Assembly (NCBI RefSeq): GCF_032598905.1
Contig: NZ_CP122459.1
Span: 67,522-131,521 of the forward strand
Direction: 5' to 3'
Length of the DNA stretch: 64,000 nucleotides
From: Streptomyces sp. 11x1
Lineage (GTDB): Bacteria > Actinomycetota > Actinomycetes > Streptomycetales > Streptomycetaceae
Positions 22,201 to 27,235 of this stretch are shown piece by piece. Below the pieces are notes generated by a model. It searched no databases. It was not told the origin of the DNA and was given only the letters and a program-made list of their open reading frames with translations. Both the position numbers and the translations under genes were made by a program. Within the stretch, counting starts at the first letter, position 1. Each line of letters begins with the position of its first letter.

Positions 22201-25200
22201 GACTGCTGCTCATGGATGAGGAGCGTCTTGACGAGCACTACGCGACGTGGCGCCGCCAGCAGGAGCAGGACAGGTACACGATCCCGGTCTACAGCCCGCA
22301 CGACGTGCAGGTGGGCGATGAGGTTGCCACCGTCGAAGGTGAGGCGTACGGCGATGTCCGGATCAAGCGCGGCGTCATCGCCGACGATCGCCCGGCCTTC
22401 CTCACCCGGACCTCGGTGGGCCAGGGCCTCGACTTCCCGCTGGGCGTCCTGGGCGACTACTCCGCTGAGACTGCGCGTGACGGCGAAGGCGGCGTGTACG
22501 ACCTGAACGGCAACAAGGTGGGGAGGCTCGTGGGCTACGGGCAGCCCCTCACCCTGGTCGACGACCCGGTGCGTGCCCGCGCGATGCGTCGACCTCGCCC
22601 CGGTGAGGTTGTGCCGGAGCCGGCCGTCGGAAGGGATGCTGGTGCTGCGGCGCCCGAGGCGCCGAAGCCGCCGGAGGACGTGCCGACGCCGGACGCCGAC
22701 GTGCCCGACGAGCGGCCTGCGCCGGAGCCGATCGGCGGCCGGACCGCGGAGTGGGTGAGCGTCAGCGACCTGGGACTCGGTGACGTCGTCCGCATCGAGG
22801 GCACCACCCGAGCCGGGAAGCCGCGCACCCTGTCCGGGTACGTCATTCAGGCGCCGCAGCGCCGGGCGGTCTCGCGCAAGGGCCGCAGCACCGACATGTT
22901 CATGACGCTGGTCTCGGAGACCCGGGACGGCAGCAGCGGGGACCGTTCCCCGGTGTGGACGCCGCTCGACGCGTCGGCCGCCCGCGCTACGGGCGAGCCG
23001 GACAACGAGCGGGAGCGGGCCGACAGCTCCCTCATCACGGGCGCGGAGGGCGACGTCCTCACAGGGAACATCGCCGACCGCATCGCCACCGACAGCTCCG
23101 GCCGCGGCTTGTTCCCGGGCAGCCTCGTGCAGGACGACGATGGTCGGGACGGTGTGGTCACCGGCGCCAACTCGTCCACCGTGTCCGTCCGCTTCGGCGA
23201 CGACGAGCAGGAGACCGGCCTCGCCCCGACGTCGGTCACCGTCACCGACGGAGGCGCCGCCCGGCCCACCGGCTGGACGTCGGAGGGCCAGCGGGTCCGC
23301 GACGGCCACGTGGTCAGCGACCGAGACGGCAACATGCTCGGCACTGTCGAAGGAGTCGATGGGGACACTGCCCAGGTCGCCACCCGGGAGGGCATCAAGC
23401 CCATGCCGGTCACCGACCTGCGCACCGTCGGCGAAGTCCGCGACGGCGGGACCGACGGCAGCCCGAACACTGCGGACGTCGTACCGACCACGGCCGGCGC
23501 CCTCAACGAGGGTGACGTCATCGTCGACAACGGCGAGGACGGCCCCCGCACCGTGACGGTCGTCGGCCGCGACACCGACGGCGACCGGGTTCAGCTCGAT
23601 GTCGCCGACACCCGCACCGGGGAGGCCTCGCAGATCGACGCCACGGCGGACGCTCCGGTGACCCGCCTGGTGGGCGAGGACGGCCAGGCCCCGGCCACTG
23701 ACGGCGAGGGCGAGGACATTGACCTGAGCGTCCTGGAAGAGCCGCAGGCGGTCGACCCGGTCATCGGCGACACCGTGGACCCGCAGCTCTCCCCGGAGGA
23801 GCGGGACGCCATCGCCGACCACGGCACGGCGCCTACGGACGACCCGGACGTGCAGCAGGCCGTGACCCGAATTGGAGAGGACCTGCCCGTCACCCCGGGC
23901 CAGGCGGCTGCCCTCGCCGATGCACTGCGCGCCACGTCCACACCGGACACCGCGGAGGGTCGGGCGGCCCGCCGCGCCGCCGGTCACCTGGACGAGGCGG
24001 CCGGCCGCACCACGGCGGACGACGGCGCCCAGCCCACGCCCGGCACCGTCAACGATCTCGGTGTCGGTGACACGGTGGCCCTGCCCGACGAGGACGACGA
24101 GAACAACGTCTCCCCGTACACGGTCGTCCGCATCGACGACCTCCTCGGCGGGGCCCGCCAGGTGACCGTGCAGGATGCCAACGGGGCGCAGCACTCGCGC
24201 ACCCTGTCCGGGGATCAGCCGCTGTGGCAGCTTCCCGAACTGCCCGCTGCCGACGGAGCGGACACGCCCCGCGACCCGAACCCGGCGCCGTCCGCCGATG
24301 CCGTCGTCGCCGGGCACCCCAACCGGGTGGCGCGTGCGGTCGTCGACTCGGCCATAGCCGGGACGGAGCCCGCAGGCAGCATCCACCAGTTGAGGCAGCA
24401 GGTCGCCGAACGGGTCACCTCCGAAGCCCTGCTGGTGCCCATGCAGCAGGCCCGTCAGGACGCCGTCGACGCCCTGGACACGGCCGGCATCACCGGACCC
24501 GAGCGGACGGAGGCATTCAAGCGGCTCAAGGCCGAGCGACTTCGCGCCCGCGCGGCCGCGGTCAAGGCGGTGCTGCGCACCATCAACGACCTGGAGCCGC
24601 TCGATGGGGAGAGCGAGCAGGACACGGCGAACAGGGCGGCGGACCTGCTGCGGATGATCCCCGACCAGATTGGTGCGCCGGCCGCACGGCAGGGTGGTAC
24701 CGGTGAGACCGGCGAGACGATCGGCCGACACGTCGACGACGCGCTGATGGCTCTCGCGCGGCAGGCCTTCGGCGACGGCCTGAGCGATGAGGATGCGCTG
24801 CGCTTGGGCCGGGTGCTCGCCGGTCGCATGGACGCGACCCGGCAGGCGACTGCCCGCCGCATCCTGCGTCACCTGCCGCCCGCCCAGCAGCGCGCCCTCC
24901 TGCCGCAAGTGCTCGCCCTGCTCATGCGGATCGCACGCCGCATCGTCGCCATGGTGAAGGCCCTGCTGAAGGCCGCTGGACGGGTGTGGAACTCGGAGGC
25001 CTTCCGCCGGTTCCGCGAACGCCTGGTGGCGCGTGTGAAGGCGTGGCCGGAGTCTCGGCGCCTGCACCGCATCGCGCAGAGCGCCGACCTCCCGAACCCG
25101 GGTGACGGTGACAGCCTCGCCGACCGAATCGCGCACTGGACGCGGTTGCTGCCAGCCCCGGGCCGCTTCGGACAGGCGTCGCGGCGCGCACGCTGGTACC

Positions 25201-26120
25201 AGCGCACCACCCGCCGCGCCCTGGCCGCCGGGGAACTCCCGGCCGTGCAGGACGGCATGCGCTGGGCGCCGGACCGGGCTGCCGACCGTGGCCCGGGTGC
25301 CACCGCGATGCGGCACCTGGCCGCGCTGCGAGCTGCTGGCGTCGACATGGACCGGGACATCAACGCCCGGCTCGCGACCGCCCGGCCGGAGCTCGGTGAC
25401 GACCCGCACACCAGCCTGCGCCTGGCCTCCGCGTACGCGGACACCACCAAGCGTCGGGCCCGGGATCTCGCTGCCCGCCCCGTCGGGCACAGCGTGAACC
25501 CGGAGTACGCACTGGAGTTGGCAGCCGCCCGCGCTGAGGCCGCCGATGCCCGCACGGAAGCGGACCGGCTCCGCGCCGCGTACTTGGCTGCGATGCCCGA
25601 CGTCGTCGCCGAAGCCCTGGCCTCGGTGCGCGAGATGGGCCCGGGAGGCGCCTCGGCGCTGATCGTGTCCCCGGACAGCGACAGCGACGCAGCCCGCGCG
25701 CTGACCGACGTGCAGCGGTTCGTCCCCAGGGACTGGCTCGACCCGACCGAACGGCGCCTCGTGACCGCGCGAAGCGCTGAGGTCGGCGGGTACGACCCGG
25801 CCAGCCGGACGGTCTCTGTCGCCGATCTCGGCGACGAAGGCCTCGGGACAGCCGCGTACGCGCTCCTGGCCCACCTGCAGCAGGTACAGCCGGACCTTCT
25901 GGCCGCGCAGCAGGTATACCGATACGCCCGCACCCACACGGGCCGTGTCGGGGCTCGCCGATCCAGCGTCGACGAGCTGTTCGCGCGGCTGTTCAGCAGC
26001 GCGGAATCGGGCCGGGCGGACGTGATCCTGCCGCGGGCCCTGCAGTCCCTGTTCAACGGCGACTGGTACGAGGACGACGACCTCCGGGCGTTCCTCCTCG
26101 GCCTGCTCGCCACTCGGTAG
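7251..26120 (+). CDS. Giant polyvalent protein with N6-adenine methylase and SNF2 helicase core
   Basis: One open frame of about 6,289 codons. It opens with a phage-type HPRDSKGRFVETGG motif and acidic linkers. A module of about 100 aa ending in RPFNWDAP or a close variant recurs near 7,720-8,130, 8,360-8,720, 20,680-21,000 and 21,750-22,090. The core has methylase motif I LEPGSGSGNF (11088), an atypical motif IV NVPFG (11274), Walker A HVVGAGKT (13191), VDEAH (13680), and helicase motifs to GRIERQG (about 14720). From about 16.5 to 24.2 kb there are roughly eight SH3/KOW-like beta segments and an Asp/Glu/Arg-rich tract. The end resembles a phage zincin domain whose HExxH is lost (ALLAHLQQ). 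This fits the DarB-like, DNA-co-injected polyvalent proteins, probably anti-restriction. The frame loses coding character at 10333-10647. Confidence 0.8.
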   Translation: MPNRIINALASVFETKRARRPWREELHPRDSKGRFVETGGIARIWGGGFARVVRALSQTKVQVSDLDGNNQRPIQTSRLTMVARPDGSAPTKSKDKVQAEEERRDADPRRGDGLNADDNGDPDSSDAPHDTDDEGEPIGEDDGEEPKDEDEPKKAPRFSTVAAARNHLESGRKDERWKRPPRTHNGVHLRGASKQERAQVRIDTYSYSSAHGLDFARTSQLSSNGNFLVTRHGKGKWDVYHVASGTIMTHQAGFSSKPDALHFANELENARDRRGRPFNWDAPHIADRLDMAEGRDGIDAVIARGREHGTGQGDNEDQGQAQPRPEAQQPQLGEDDRQEQGQDQQPDGSGKQQAAHERREAPAPQEGDGGRLTTVAQVLDHWRTNPDVPRLRETHNERKQREAVARQRADLVTDPQVVDGFLIGRMDVEGKQRWTVFHAGTSVPIAILASDKGKPDAIARAHAYRDYRDEQGQPFDWSSDGIGARLDSPAGKRMREVTSGRTRHEPGRHENDVPDDATELASFPGYRMARGEDGTNVYGPDGKRITTGQSVFDRSTRRSAYVGDVGNRHVSGRTETDFAVNAARQHTLAGQPDDQKDPMWVQYSPSRAVVHGADRSDADMHKRLRRAGFVWSDGAKAYVTTSNTRPVTRALAVDGLVRGLADEGRQIEVRRDEDRLRTPAAAPQAPAAPVAPEAPAADAPSVDAPDSARAPDLQSLDDAELEDYFIAANREFHDADFSDRDRMAAAQGRAEDALEEMQRRDRLKYADDNARRARVEPFDGRRYPVTIDGDDSDDASLQGSNGAWKWNRLGKGSRYSSEKPFRTREAALADLIAERDRDRGRDDKPNGPEAPATVDEQRDPEAQPTPHADDSNDAADAPYGDEGKTYVQAKNEIAALQSDWNSSDLARDLSNGQDRQLTADLNTSFRRLAATTGIRQRIQASRELQQSAEAVLATLDDEPGRDPYGKARPVLEAIRDRAERHGQRLDATLKDRRDKKKERPAKPANAPSTPGTDNQSAPDTTTTGDDNSGDEQARADRREALADVPADGVRGAGDGRGEGGVLREARDGGERGDQDQGGADPEQADQREVRGPGGGQGAGDGAGPGDRDDRADLPAGRARNGERRASGSRQAVAAQAFRPASQKDLAPSGEKARARANVAAVRTLRQIQAEDRPATPAEQKILARWSGWGALPIVLADKPEPTDGAFRDADGNPDPAKYARALKKWESFAEERTAVRELLSDEEWAAARANTLNAHYTDHELVRPLWGLVRELGFDGGNVLEPGSGSGNFIGSAPEGARMTGIELDPTTAAISQLLYPDARIINDSFGDVRMPNSYFDLAIGNVPFGRFPMYDAQVNPDNKHSIHDTFILKSLQKVRPGGLVAVVTSRYTMDGEDDTARRQMSYMADLVGAVRLPAGAHQDAAGTGVVTDVLVFRRRFGDENTHDIDMSWTRSSKTTVNGHEIAVNDYFQQHPEMILGQLTTGRGQFSDHDLTVVGDKNAGPALKAGLERILRNSFHSQRNGRMRYVPEIDAVDRHLELAGEKHEGAVHILNDGKFTQVEDGAVVPLDVHPTQQEQLRKLISLRETANRLLRVEGSTRETGETDQMRALRQELNEAYDAYVKQHGPIDKPGQTRFFSPQEAKDRAKAEGLKDVPDAWKQPSALQLFEDDPASAVVFGLDKWDDSAKSAKKADIFQQRVLAPREISDRADSPEQAIALAQELDGGELHLPTIARLLGRTDLQALREEIGPLAFDEPGTNRLVSRGEYLSGNVREKLALAEKAAAADPRFAANVAALKNVIPRDLDPSEIKVKMGAPWIPETDVTAFLQHILGTKAVRAERGGASMWEVQGPTTGIAARSDWGTKSKPAPEIAKALLEQRTIVVTRTVEVGGKKVTVTDDEATSEAQAKAKEMAERFSEWVWEDPERTKRLARVYNDTFNNLVMREFDDSPLALPGANAEWEMRPHQNAAIRRIVSEKSVLLAHVVGAGKTATMVAGTQELRRTGMARKPAIVVPNHMLGQFRREYLELYPDAKLLTASSADLTGKKRRRFIAKAATGDWDAVILTQGAFERIPMRAEAQEKYMRRELDKLKDEIKRAKQREGKSLTLKRLEETLKQKEAKLKQKLAAKKDAGTVHFEDTGIDYLMVDEAHGYKNLATASHIEGAAISGSARASDLHMKIEYLRERNESGRVVTLATGTPIANSVTEAYVMQRFLRPDVLEDAGVDDFDSWAATFGEIVQNLELAPDGSGFRMKARFSRFHNAAELLRMYRLAVDVQTAADLNLPTPKVRTGADGKRGEIVTVPISAEQKAFVTALPSQPWIHKQGGVLKAIGLASRAAIDMRLVGGHGEEGGKIDAAVHKIAEIYEENKDRIYPVSDKDHTPQKLPGSLQIVFMDAGTPGSTAKNAWDGYAYMKEQLVEAGVPANKVRFIHEAKTDKAKAKLFEDARNGKIAVLIGSTEKMGTGTNIQTRAVALHHMDFPWRPADMAQREGRIERQGNLNMPEIPGTADDVRILSYVTEETFDAFKLGTLERKAGFIAQMDRKDFDAREMEDIGDIAVSFGQMKAIATGDMTVMDYAQAGADVVELQRADRRWHRDQDTRRRTVAAADGIISDLAEVLPAWRDALARREDVSGDNFRIRIGDEEYDQRADAYDDLAQRVRAAARNIHLQDGVRVPVGHLGGHDFHVEIGHDQFGNRVAKVRFDWPSWEHPAEPDTRGVYMPSQLDEASGRGILASLERRLSNLDEAIADAEHTLEVAQDERVRAQRGIGGTSPYGERLRSKERRVALLSDLITANEKMKGYKGREVDPNDKGYLKARRRVAELKEELGIEDQREQEIDEAAAAAALNAVADDSVTLNPDDVDRELAAIRPAGAERAPRKRSGATTVNERSESSSAGGAGTVTLDRDQVDEDLESIRQAGGGAGSGGSSEPPNRPDLPQPDDSGDDTPEPPVGTASPRTMDPADLQAEIVALIEHEMAYGPLEGAAKTRLTSLEAEKDRKAGKRPQREPAPKPTPQRSGPGGNWADLNRNQVEGDGGEDDGLFSAPAAPTGPNRAADPNNPLDRPDDAFGTMDMFADAEGRDTEDLREAEIRRADQLKQNDRFTDADGRAHTVAEPPNRTGRGRIRIVTEEGRELFYRPADELRLGDAGTANRSDTPQSTPQPQDVPSSPELSSAQPFASNKEWRDGLAPVDAAETRLGAAASQTWGSREMPDSVGRIRRGVINAVAALDPEENDFDGAERELTDAREQAIDLQGSLLRSEREAMDAPLRDLVGALDTFLARHRATRDQRQGEDDAARRLDEQARTGFEDQQAPAAPDETTNASQGDASGEKPVPKYASQDEVVTPKGTGYVVAYGPDGVLVNEDGTYQLYPEDQLSRPGEERVPEPEDTSADAKQQQKLAAAQSPEGLELRSDNARLANLNLDEGHGEVLDEDGDVLGWIRRRGTTWYGQDARGGIKSSTSWKEDKKGGPIRAAELMAGMVAMNARSDRTMLGGEPFRHIAPEDVVAAIRYSALPDAQVRELRALVADWKKSDDAELRTAADKWSIGITMAQMRRLATAVDAAADAEDTKTKEGRNRQRVLRRLAENVRHQAHIAEGSLSTLPRPGEPDPWAKPYRSQEATQTGAPSADEPEQPSPDVPAGDAEGGSREHVGEHNGKPVELGEEHVIPAKFHFHRDEVRRDVFLDGERIGSVLRNDSGDEAWRADHAAHGSVGDPWSRKADFENPAHAAALVVADSHDKPLLSFPGDRSGRATPIRDWAGVWAEPQPDDVRNVYLDRAVAENGDGWTASADPWDVRFWISTMANVEPLAQYDENTRRSLQAVPLEGRQFLADLADDLRSSVREMGEELRADLRPILVAHIATRDGRKKARELHSQLTEERVQKVREAVREQIARARSGAAEHGLSDQQAEDFLVNVVGGDNPDQTAYGVRGEFPEAIRPLKAAVADGSAYWSAFAGWATQEDSSNWAGMHWENGRREAIGAPMVPVADAGTGTGELKIGEAELPKGMRWARGSELRKGNIFHTVKQPRQGTTDGFDGMDTPQYVINLHRDGQEGAIRSVNLDADYGRDTVGPDEWVVLVEKPEKDVVSKARVRVRTDTFINWELPKDDETYELGGPERVKALVARAEVTADDEDKPGLNREWTVRVDGVVVGRIDNTNRDKVLEYVSVTPDGERRVWHGQDLATAGLVVAHDERQARQNGEPEENTSDTNAPDAQDASDRYYSDLPDWADDLGDDVWLDKPKKGSGPRNIYVGGNIEGLLGRERGKSRRYYWWRPGGQSGEGRYDTAEEAARAFARDMREQDLPRLRDIETAAGQQDDNDRNVVDGQEEESNDERDRDDERDSEREDEDDQERDDRRDRGRRDLDGAGPDETSGNTGTGDGGAADSDADRDEDEDESASDEDGGAEADERGRGRDRRRRRRDRRDRERNRPHANDLGRPRIPHIPERDNRDGGNGDDSSDLDGLRDDYRSGRHLPSGMNTPEHRDFLGRLADNPTLTRSSGGGLVMWTDDHEALADGQPALWHFAHARTGAGFGGAGNSSVSAYSGAQARELADRYERLTAADGRSFDWSGDLDPAAVRAWRDGQDRNLMQAMRAERDAYEADQDREEPSALPADLSVLTDSELESLPHQDFNAEDWERYAAEMDRRFPPADQLRDLPQEPPATPAEREAENKAMDEALGFGQTDVAPEIVRPKAPSKDQQMRDAYQLWHEERRNRADNAMRGGSMLNKEGKRKGYSEDDVFNGGFLSANDAWRKYASDELIEWFDQNGGRVTYNQWREQARLQERLERWEWEEEQRAARGETDTEGADTTAAPEVDADEPDTDVDEETFDASKPRFTDVAALREHLRTGELDKPGPRGNWDMRQRLDEVAKSKKLELSPGGRLAIGPFKHNNRRGLQWRILAPGSMETLFDPYNITRKQAIAYTDALEGIRDRDGNPFPWDAPDAPQRARAFRGPDGENLAVAVAKALMGKFDEEDRLYDRTQARLLLMDEERLDEHYATWRRQQEQDRYTIPVYSPHDVQVGDEVATVEGEAYGDVRIKRGVIADDRPAFLTRTSVGQGLDFPLGVLGDYSAETARDGEGGVYDLNGNKVGRLVGYGQPLTLVDDPVRARAMRRPRPGEVVPEPAVGRDAGAAAPEAPKPPEDVPTPDADVPDERPAPEPIGGRTAEWVSVSDLGLGDVVRIEGTTRAGKPRTLSGYVIQAPQRRAVSRKGRSTDMFMTLVSETRDGSSGDRSPVWTPLDASAARATGEPDNERERADSSLITGAEGDVLTGNIADRIATDSSGRGLFPGSLVQDDDGRDGVVTGANSSTVSVRFGDDEQETGLAPTSVTVTDGGAARPTGWTSEGQRVRDGHVVSDRDGNMLGTVEGVDGDTAQVATREGIKPMPVTDLRTVGEVRDGGTDGSPNTADVVPTTAGALNEGDVIVDNGEDGPRTVTVVGRDTDGDRVQLDVADTRTGEASQIDATADAPVTRLVGEDGQAPATDGEGEDIDLSVLEEPQAVDPVIGDTVDPQLSPEERDAIADHGTAPTDDPDVQQAVTRIGEDLPVTPGQAAALADALRATSTPDTAEGRAARRAAGHLDEAAGRTTADDGAQPTPGTVNDLGVGDTVALPDEDDENNVSPYTVVRIDDLLGGARQVTVQDANGAQHSRTLSGDQPLWQLPELPAADGADTPRDPNPAPSADAVVAGHPNRVARAVVDSAIAGTEPAGSIHQLRQQVAERVTSEALLVPMQQARQDAVDALDTAGITGPERTEAFKRLKAERLRARAAAVKAVLRTINDLEPLDGESEQDTANRAADLLRMIPDQIGAPAARQGGTGETGETIGRHVDDALMALARQAFGDGLSDEDALRLGRVLAGRMDATRQATARRILRHLPPAQQRALLPQVLALLMRIARRIVAMVKALLKAAGRVWNSEAFRRFRERLVARVKAWPESRRLHRIAQSADLPNPGDGDSLADRIAHWTRLLPAPGRFGQASRRARWYQRTTRRALAAGELPAVQDGMRWAPDRAADRGPGATAMRHLAALRAAGVDMDRDINARLATARPELGDDPHTSLRLASAYADTTKRRARDLAARPVGHSVNPEYALELAAARAEAADARTEADRLRAAYLAAMPDVVAEALASVREMGPGGASALIVSPDSDSDAARALTDVQRFVPRDWLDPTERRLVTARSAEVGGYDPASRTVSVADLGDEGLGTAAYALLAHLQQVQPDLLAAQQVYRYARTHTGRVGARRSSVDELFARLFSSAESGRADVILPRALQSLFNGDWYEDDDLRAFLLGLLATR
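10333..10647 (+). CDS. 104-aa helical protein nested inside the giant frame
   Basis: Begins GTG 10333 (ATG 10339 alternative) with GGGAGA 8 nt upstream and ends TAG 10645-10647. The product (MNKLGRIAEKHWQTYRPTAY, RTRAEQILSRQ, IVMTEQIFLP) is a plausible helical globular protein, and nearly every codon ends in G or C. The giant frame over the same bases is Arg/Gly/Asp/Ala low complexity with poor GC3. In this stretch the small frame is therefore the real coding frame. I recall similar small genes before methylase/helicase genes on actinobacterial elements, which would make it a formerly separate gene now overlapped. Function unknown. Confidence 0.75.
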   Translation: MAMNKLGRIAEKHWQTYRPTAYAELGTDAEREEFFARLGMEASEEIRTRAEQILSRQTSEKFVDRVAARAQAMAQAREIVMTEQIFLPAEPGMESAELPDHGRL

Positions 26121-26132
26121 AAGGAGGCCCGC

Positions 26133-26366
26133 ATGTTGGCGACCGGAGTCCTCGAGGACGGTTGCCCGTACGACGTCGAGATCACCGGCCGAGCGGACCG
26201 GCCGGTGATCGGCTCGGCGCGGATCCGGGCGCTGGTCGAGCAGCACACAGGGAAGCCGGTGCTGCTCGGCCCGCTCGGGCCCCGCCGCGACGTGGACCCC
26301 GGCGATCCGCAGACGGTTCTTGCGCTGCTCCGGCAGCGCACCCGTCTGATCGACCAGCGGCCGTGA
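26133..26366 (+). CDS. Small hypothetical protein
   Basis: A 77-aa protein starting at ATG 26133 after an excellent GAAGGAGG site and 12 nt after the giant gene's stop, so it shares that transcript. It shows CPYDVEITGRADRPVIGSARI followed by VEQHTGKPVLLGPLGPRR and a basic end. No family recognised. Confidence 0.6.
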   Translation: MLATGVLEDGCPYDVEITGRADRPVIGSARIRALVEQHTGKPVLLGPLGPRRDVDPGDPQTVLALLRQRTRLIDQRP

Positions 26367-26382
26367 AGTGGAGGCCGTGGCC

Positions 26383-26412
26383 GGGACACAAGCCAGCCAC
26401 GGCCCTCACCCT
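26383..26412 (+). promoter_or_regulatory. Late-promoter-like element 3
   Basis: GGGACA at 26383-26388 (followed by CAAG), 18 nt, CACCCT at 26407-26412, then 6 nt to GTG 26419. It lies between the arms of a 9-bp inverted repeat (26373-26381 and 26396-26404) that may end the previous transcript. It is a weaker match but correctly placed. Confidence 0.45.
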
Positions 26413-26418
26413 CCGCGC

Positions 26419-26994
26419 GTGACCACTACTCGCTTCGCTTACGCCATCAAGGCCCTGCCCGACACCCAGCCGGCCCCCGGGGGGCCACCGGGCCCGCCCG
26501 ACCCCGCCGCGGGCGAGATACAGCCGCCCGCACACGACGACTCCCGCCCGTGGGCGGGCGACGCCTACGACGAGGGGGACGAGACGGATCCGGCGAACGC
26601 CTATGCCGCGTTCACCGGACAGGACGGTGAGGAGGCCTGGTTGGACCGGGCCCCCGACGGCACCCTCACCGGCTGGGTCCGCGACGCCACGGGGCAGGTG
26701 TGGCGGTACAGCGACGACAGCGCTTGGGTGCTGGACGTCGACGGCGCGCAGATGCAGCGCGTCAGCACCACCCCCGGCCAGAACCCCACAGGCGACGCCC
26801 CGACGGATGGGCAGGAGGCGCCCGCAGAAGAGGAGACCCCCGACCCGTACGCCGCAGAAACCGACGATCCGGAGGCCGACCCGCTCGCCGACGCCGACGA
26901 GGAAGACCCGGATATGGAAGAGTCCCCAGACGAGGACGAGGACGACGCGCCCTTCCCCGGGGCGAAGAAGCCGAAGCAGAAGGGAGGCAAGTAG
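26419..26994 (+). CDS. Acidic hypothetical protein, possibly a scaffold or head accessory
   Basis: A 191-aa protein starting at GTG 26419 (VTTTRFAYAIKALPD). The GTG at 26368 is less likely because the extended frame would cover an inverted repeat and the promoter-like element. A central folded part (EAWLDRAPDGTLTGWVRD, GQVWRYSDDSAWVLDVDG) lies between Pro/Gly-rich and Asp/Glu-rich stretches, with a Lys-rich end (KKPKQKGGK). It sits upstream of the prohead protease and capsid, so a head-assembly role is possible. No family recognised. Confidence 0.55.
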   Translation: MTTTRFAYAIKALPDTQPAPGGPPGPPDPAAGEIQPPAHDDSRPWAGDAYDEGDETDPANAYAAFTGQDGEEAWLDRAPDGTLTGWVRDATGQVWRYSDDSAWVLDVDGAQMQRVSTTPGQNPTGDAPTDGQEAPAEEETPDPYAAETDDPEADPLADADEEDPDMEESPDEDEDDAPFPGAKKPKQKGGK

Positions 26995-27177
26995 ATGGCC
27001 ATGGACCGCAGCACAGCGCTCGCAGTCGCCCAGGAAGCGCACAAGGCAGCCGCCGCCGGCAAGACCGTTAAGGACTGCCCCTACGACGCCGACGCCGACA
27101 GCCCCGAGCAGCGCTTCAAGGCCCGCTACTGGACCCTCGGCTTCGAGCAGGCCCAGGAGGACAGCGCGGGACGGTAA
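26995..27177 (+). CDS. Rmf/CrpP-like small protein
   Basis: A 60-aa protein with the pattern AVAQEAHKAAAAGKTV, then a CPYDADADSPEQRF stretch, then ARYWTLGFEQA. This resembles the ribosome modulation factor/CrpP-type family (Gly-rich helix, CPY, W-x-x-G-F). Rmf inactivates ribosomes by dimerisation, so a phage copy could act on translation or simply bind RNA; the family match is by eye. The start ATG 26995 follows AGGGAGG and the preceding stop directly. Its stop TAA lies in the next promoter-like element. Confidence 0.5.
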   Translation: MAMDRSTALAVAQEAHKAAAAGKTVKDCPYDADADSPEQRFKARYWTLGFEQAQEDSAGR

Positions 27178-27197
27178 GGCGCTGGCGGGGGCACGGT
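27168..27197 (+). promoter_or_regulatory. Late-promoter-like element 4
   Basis: GGGACG at 27168-27173 (followed by GTAA, which includes the previous stop codon), 18 nt, CACGGT at 27192-27197. The expected start of RNA is near 27205, leaving a leader of about 31 nt to GTG 27236 with CTGGAGG as ribosome-binding site. Confidence 0.6.
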
Positions 27198-27235
27198 GCG
27201 CGGGTTGATCACCCCGCGCCCTGGAGGTCCCCGCC

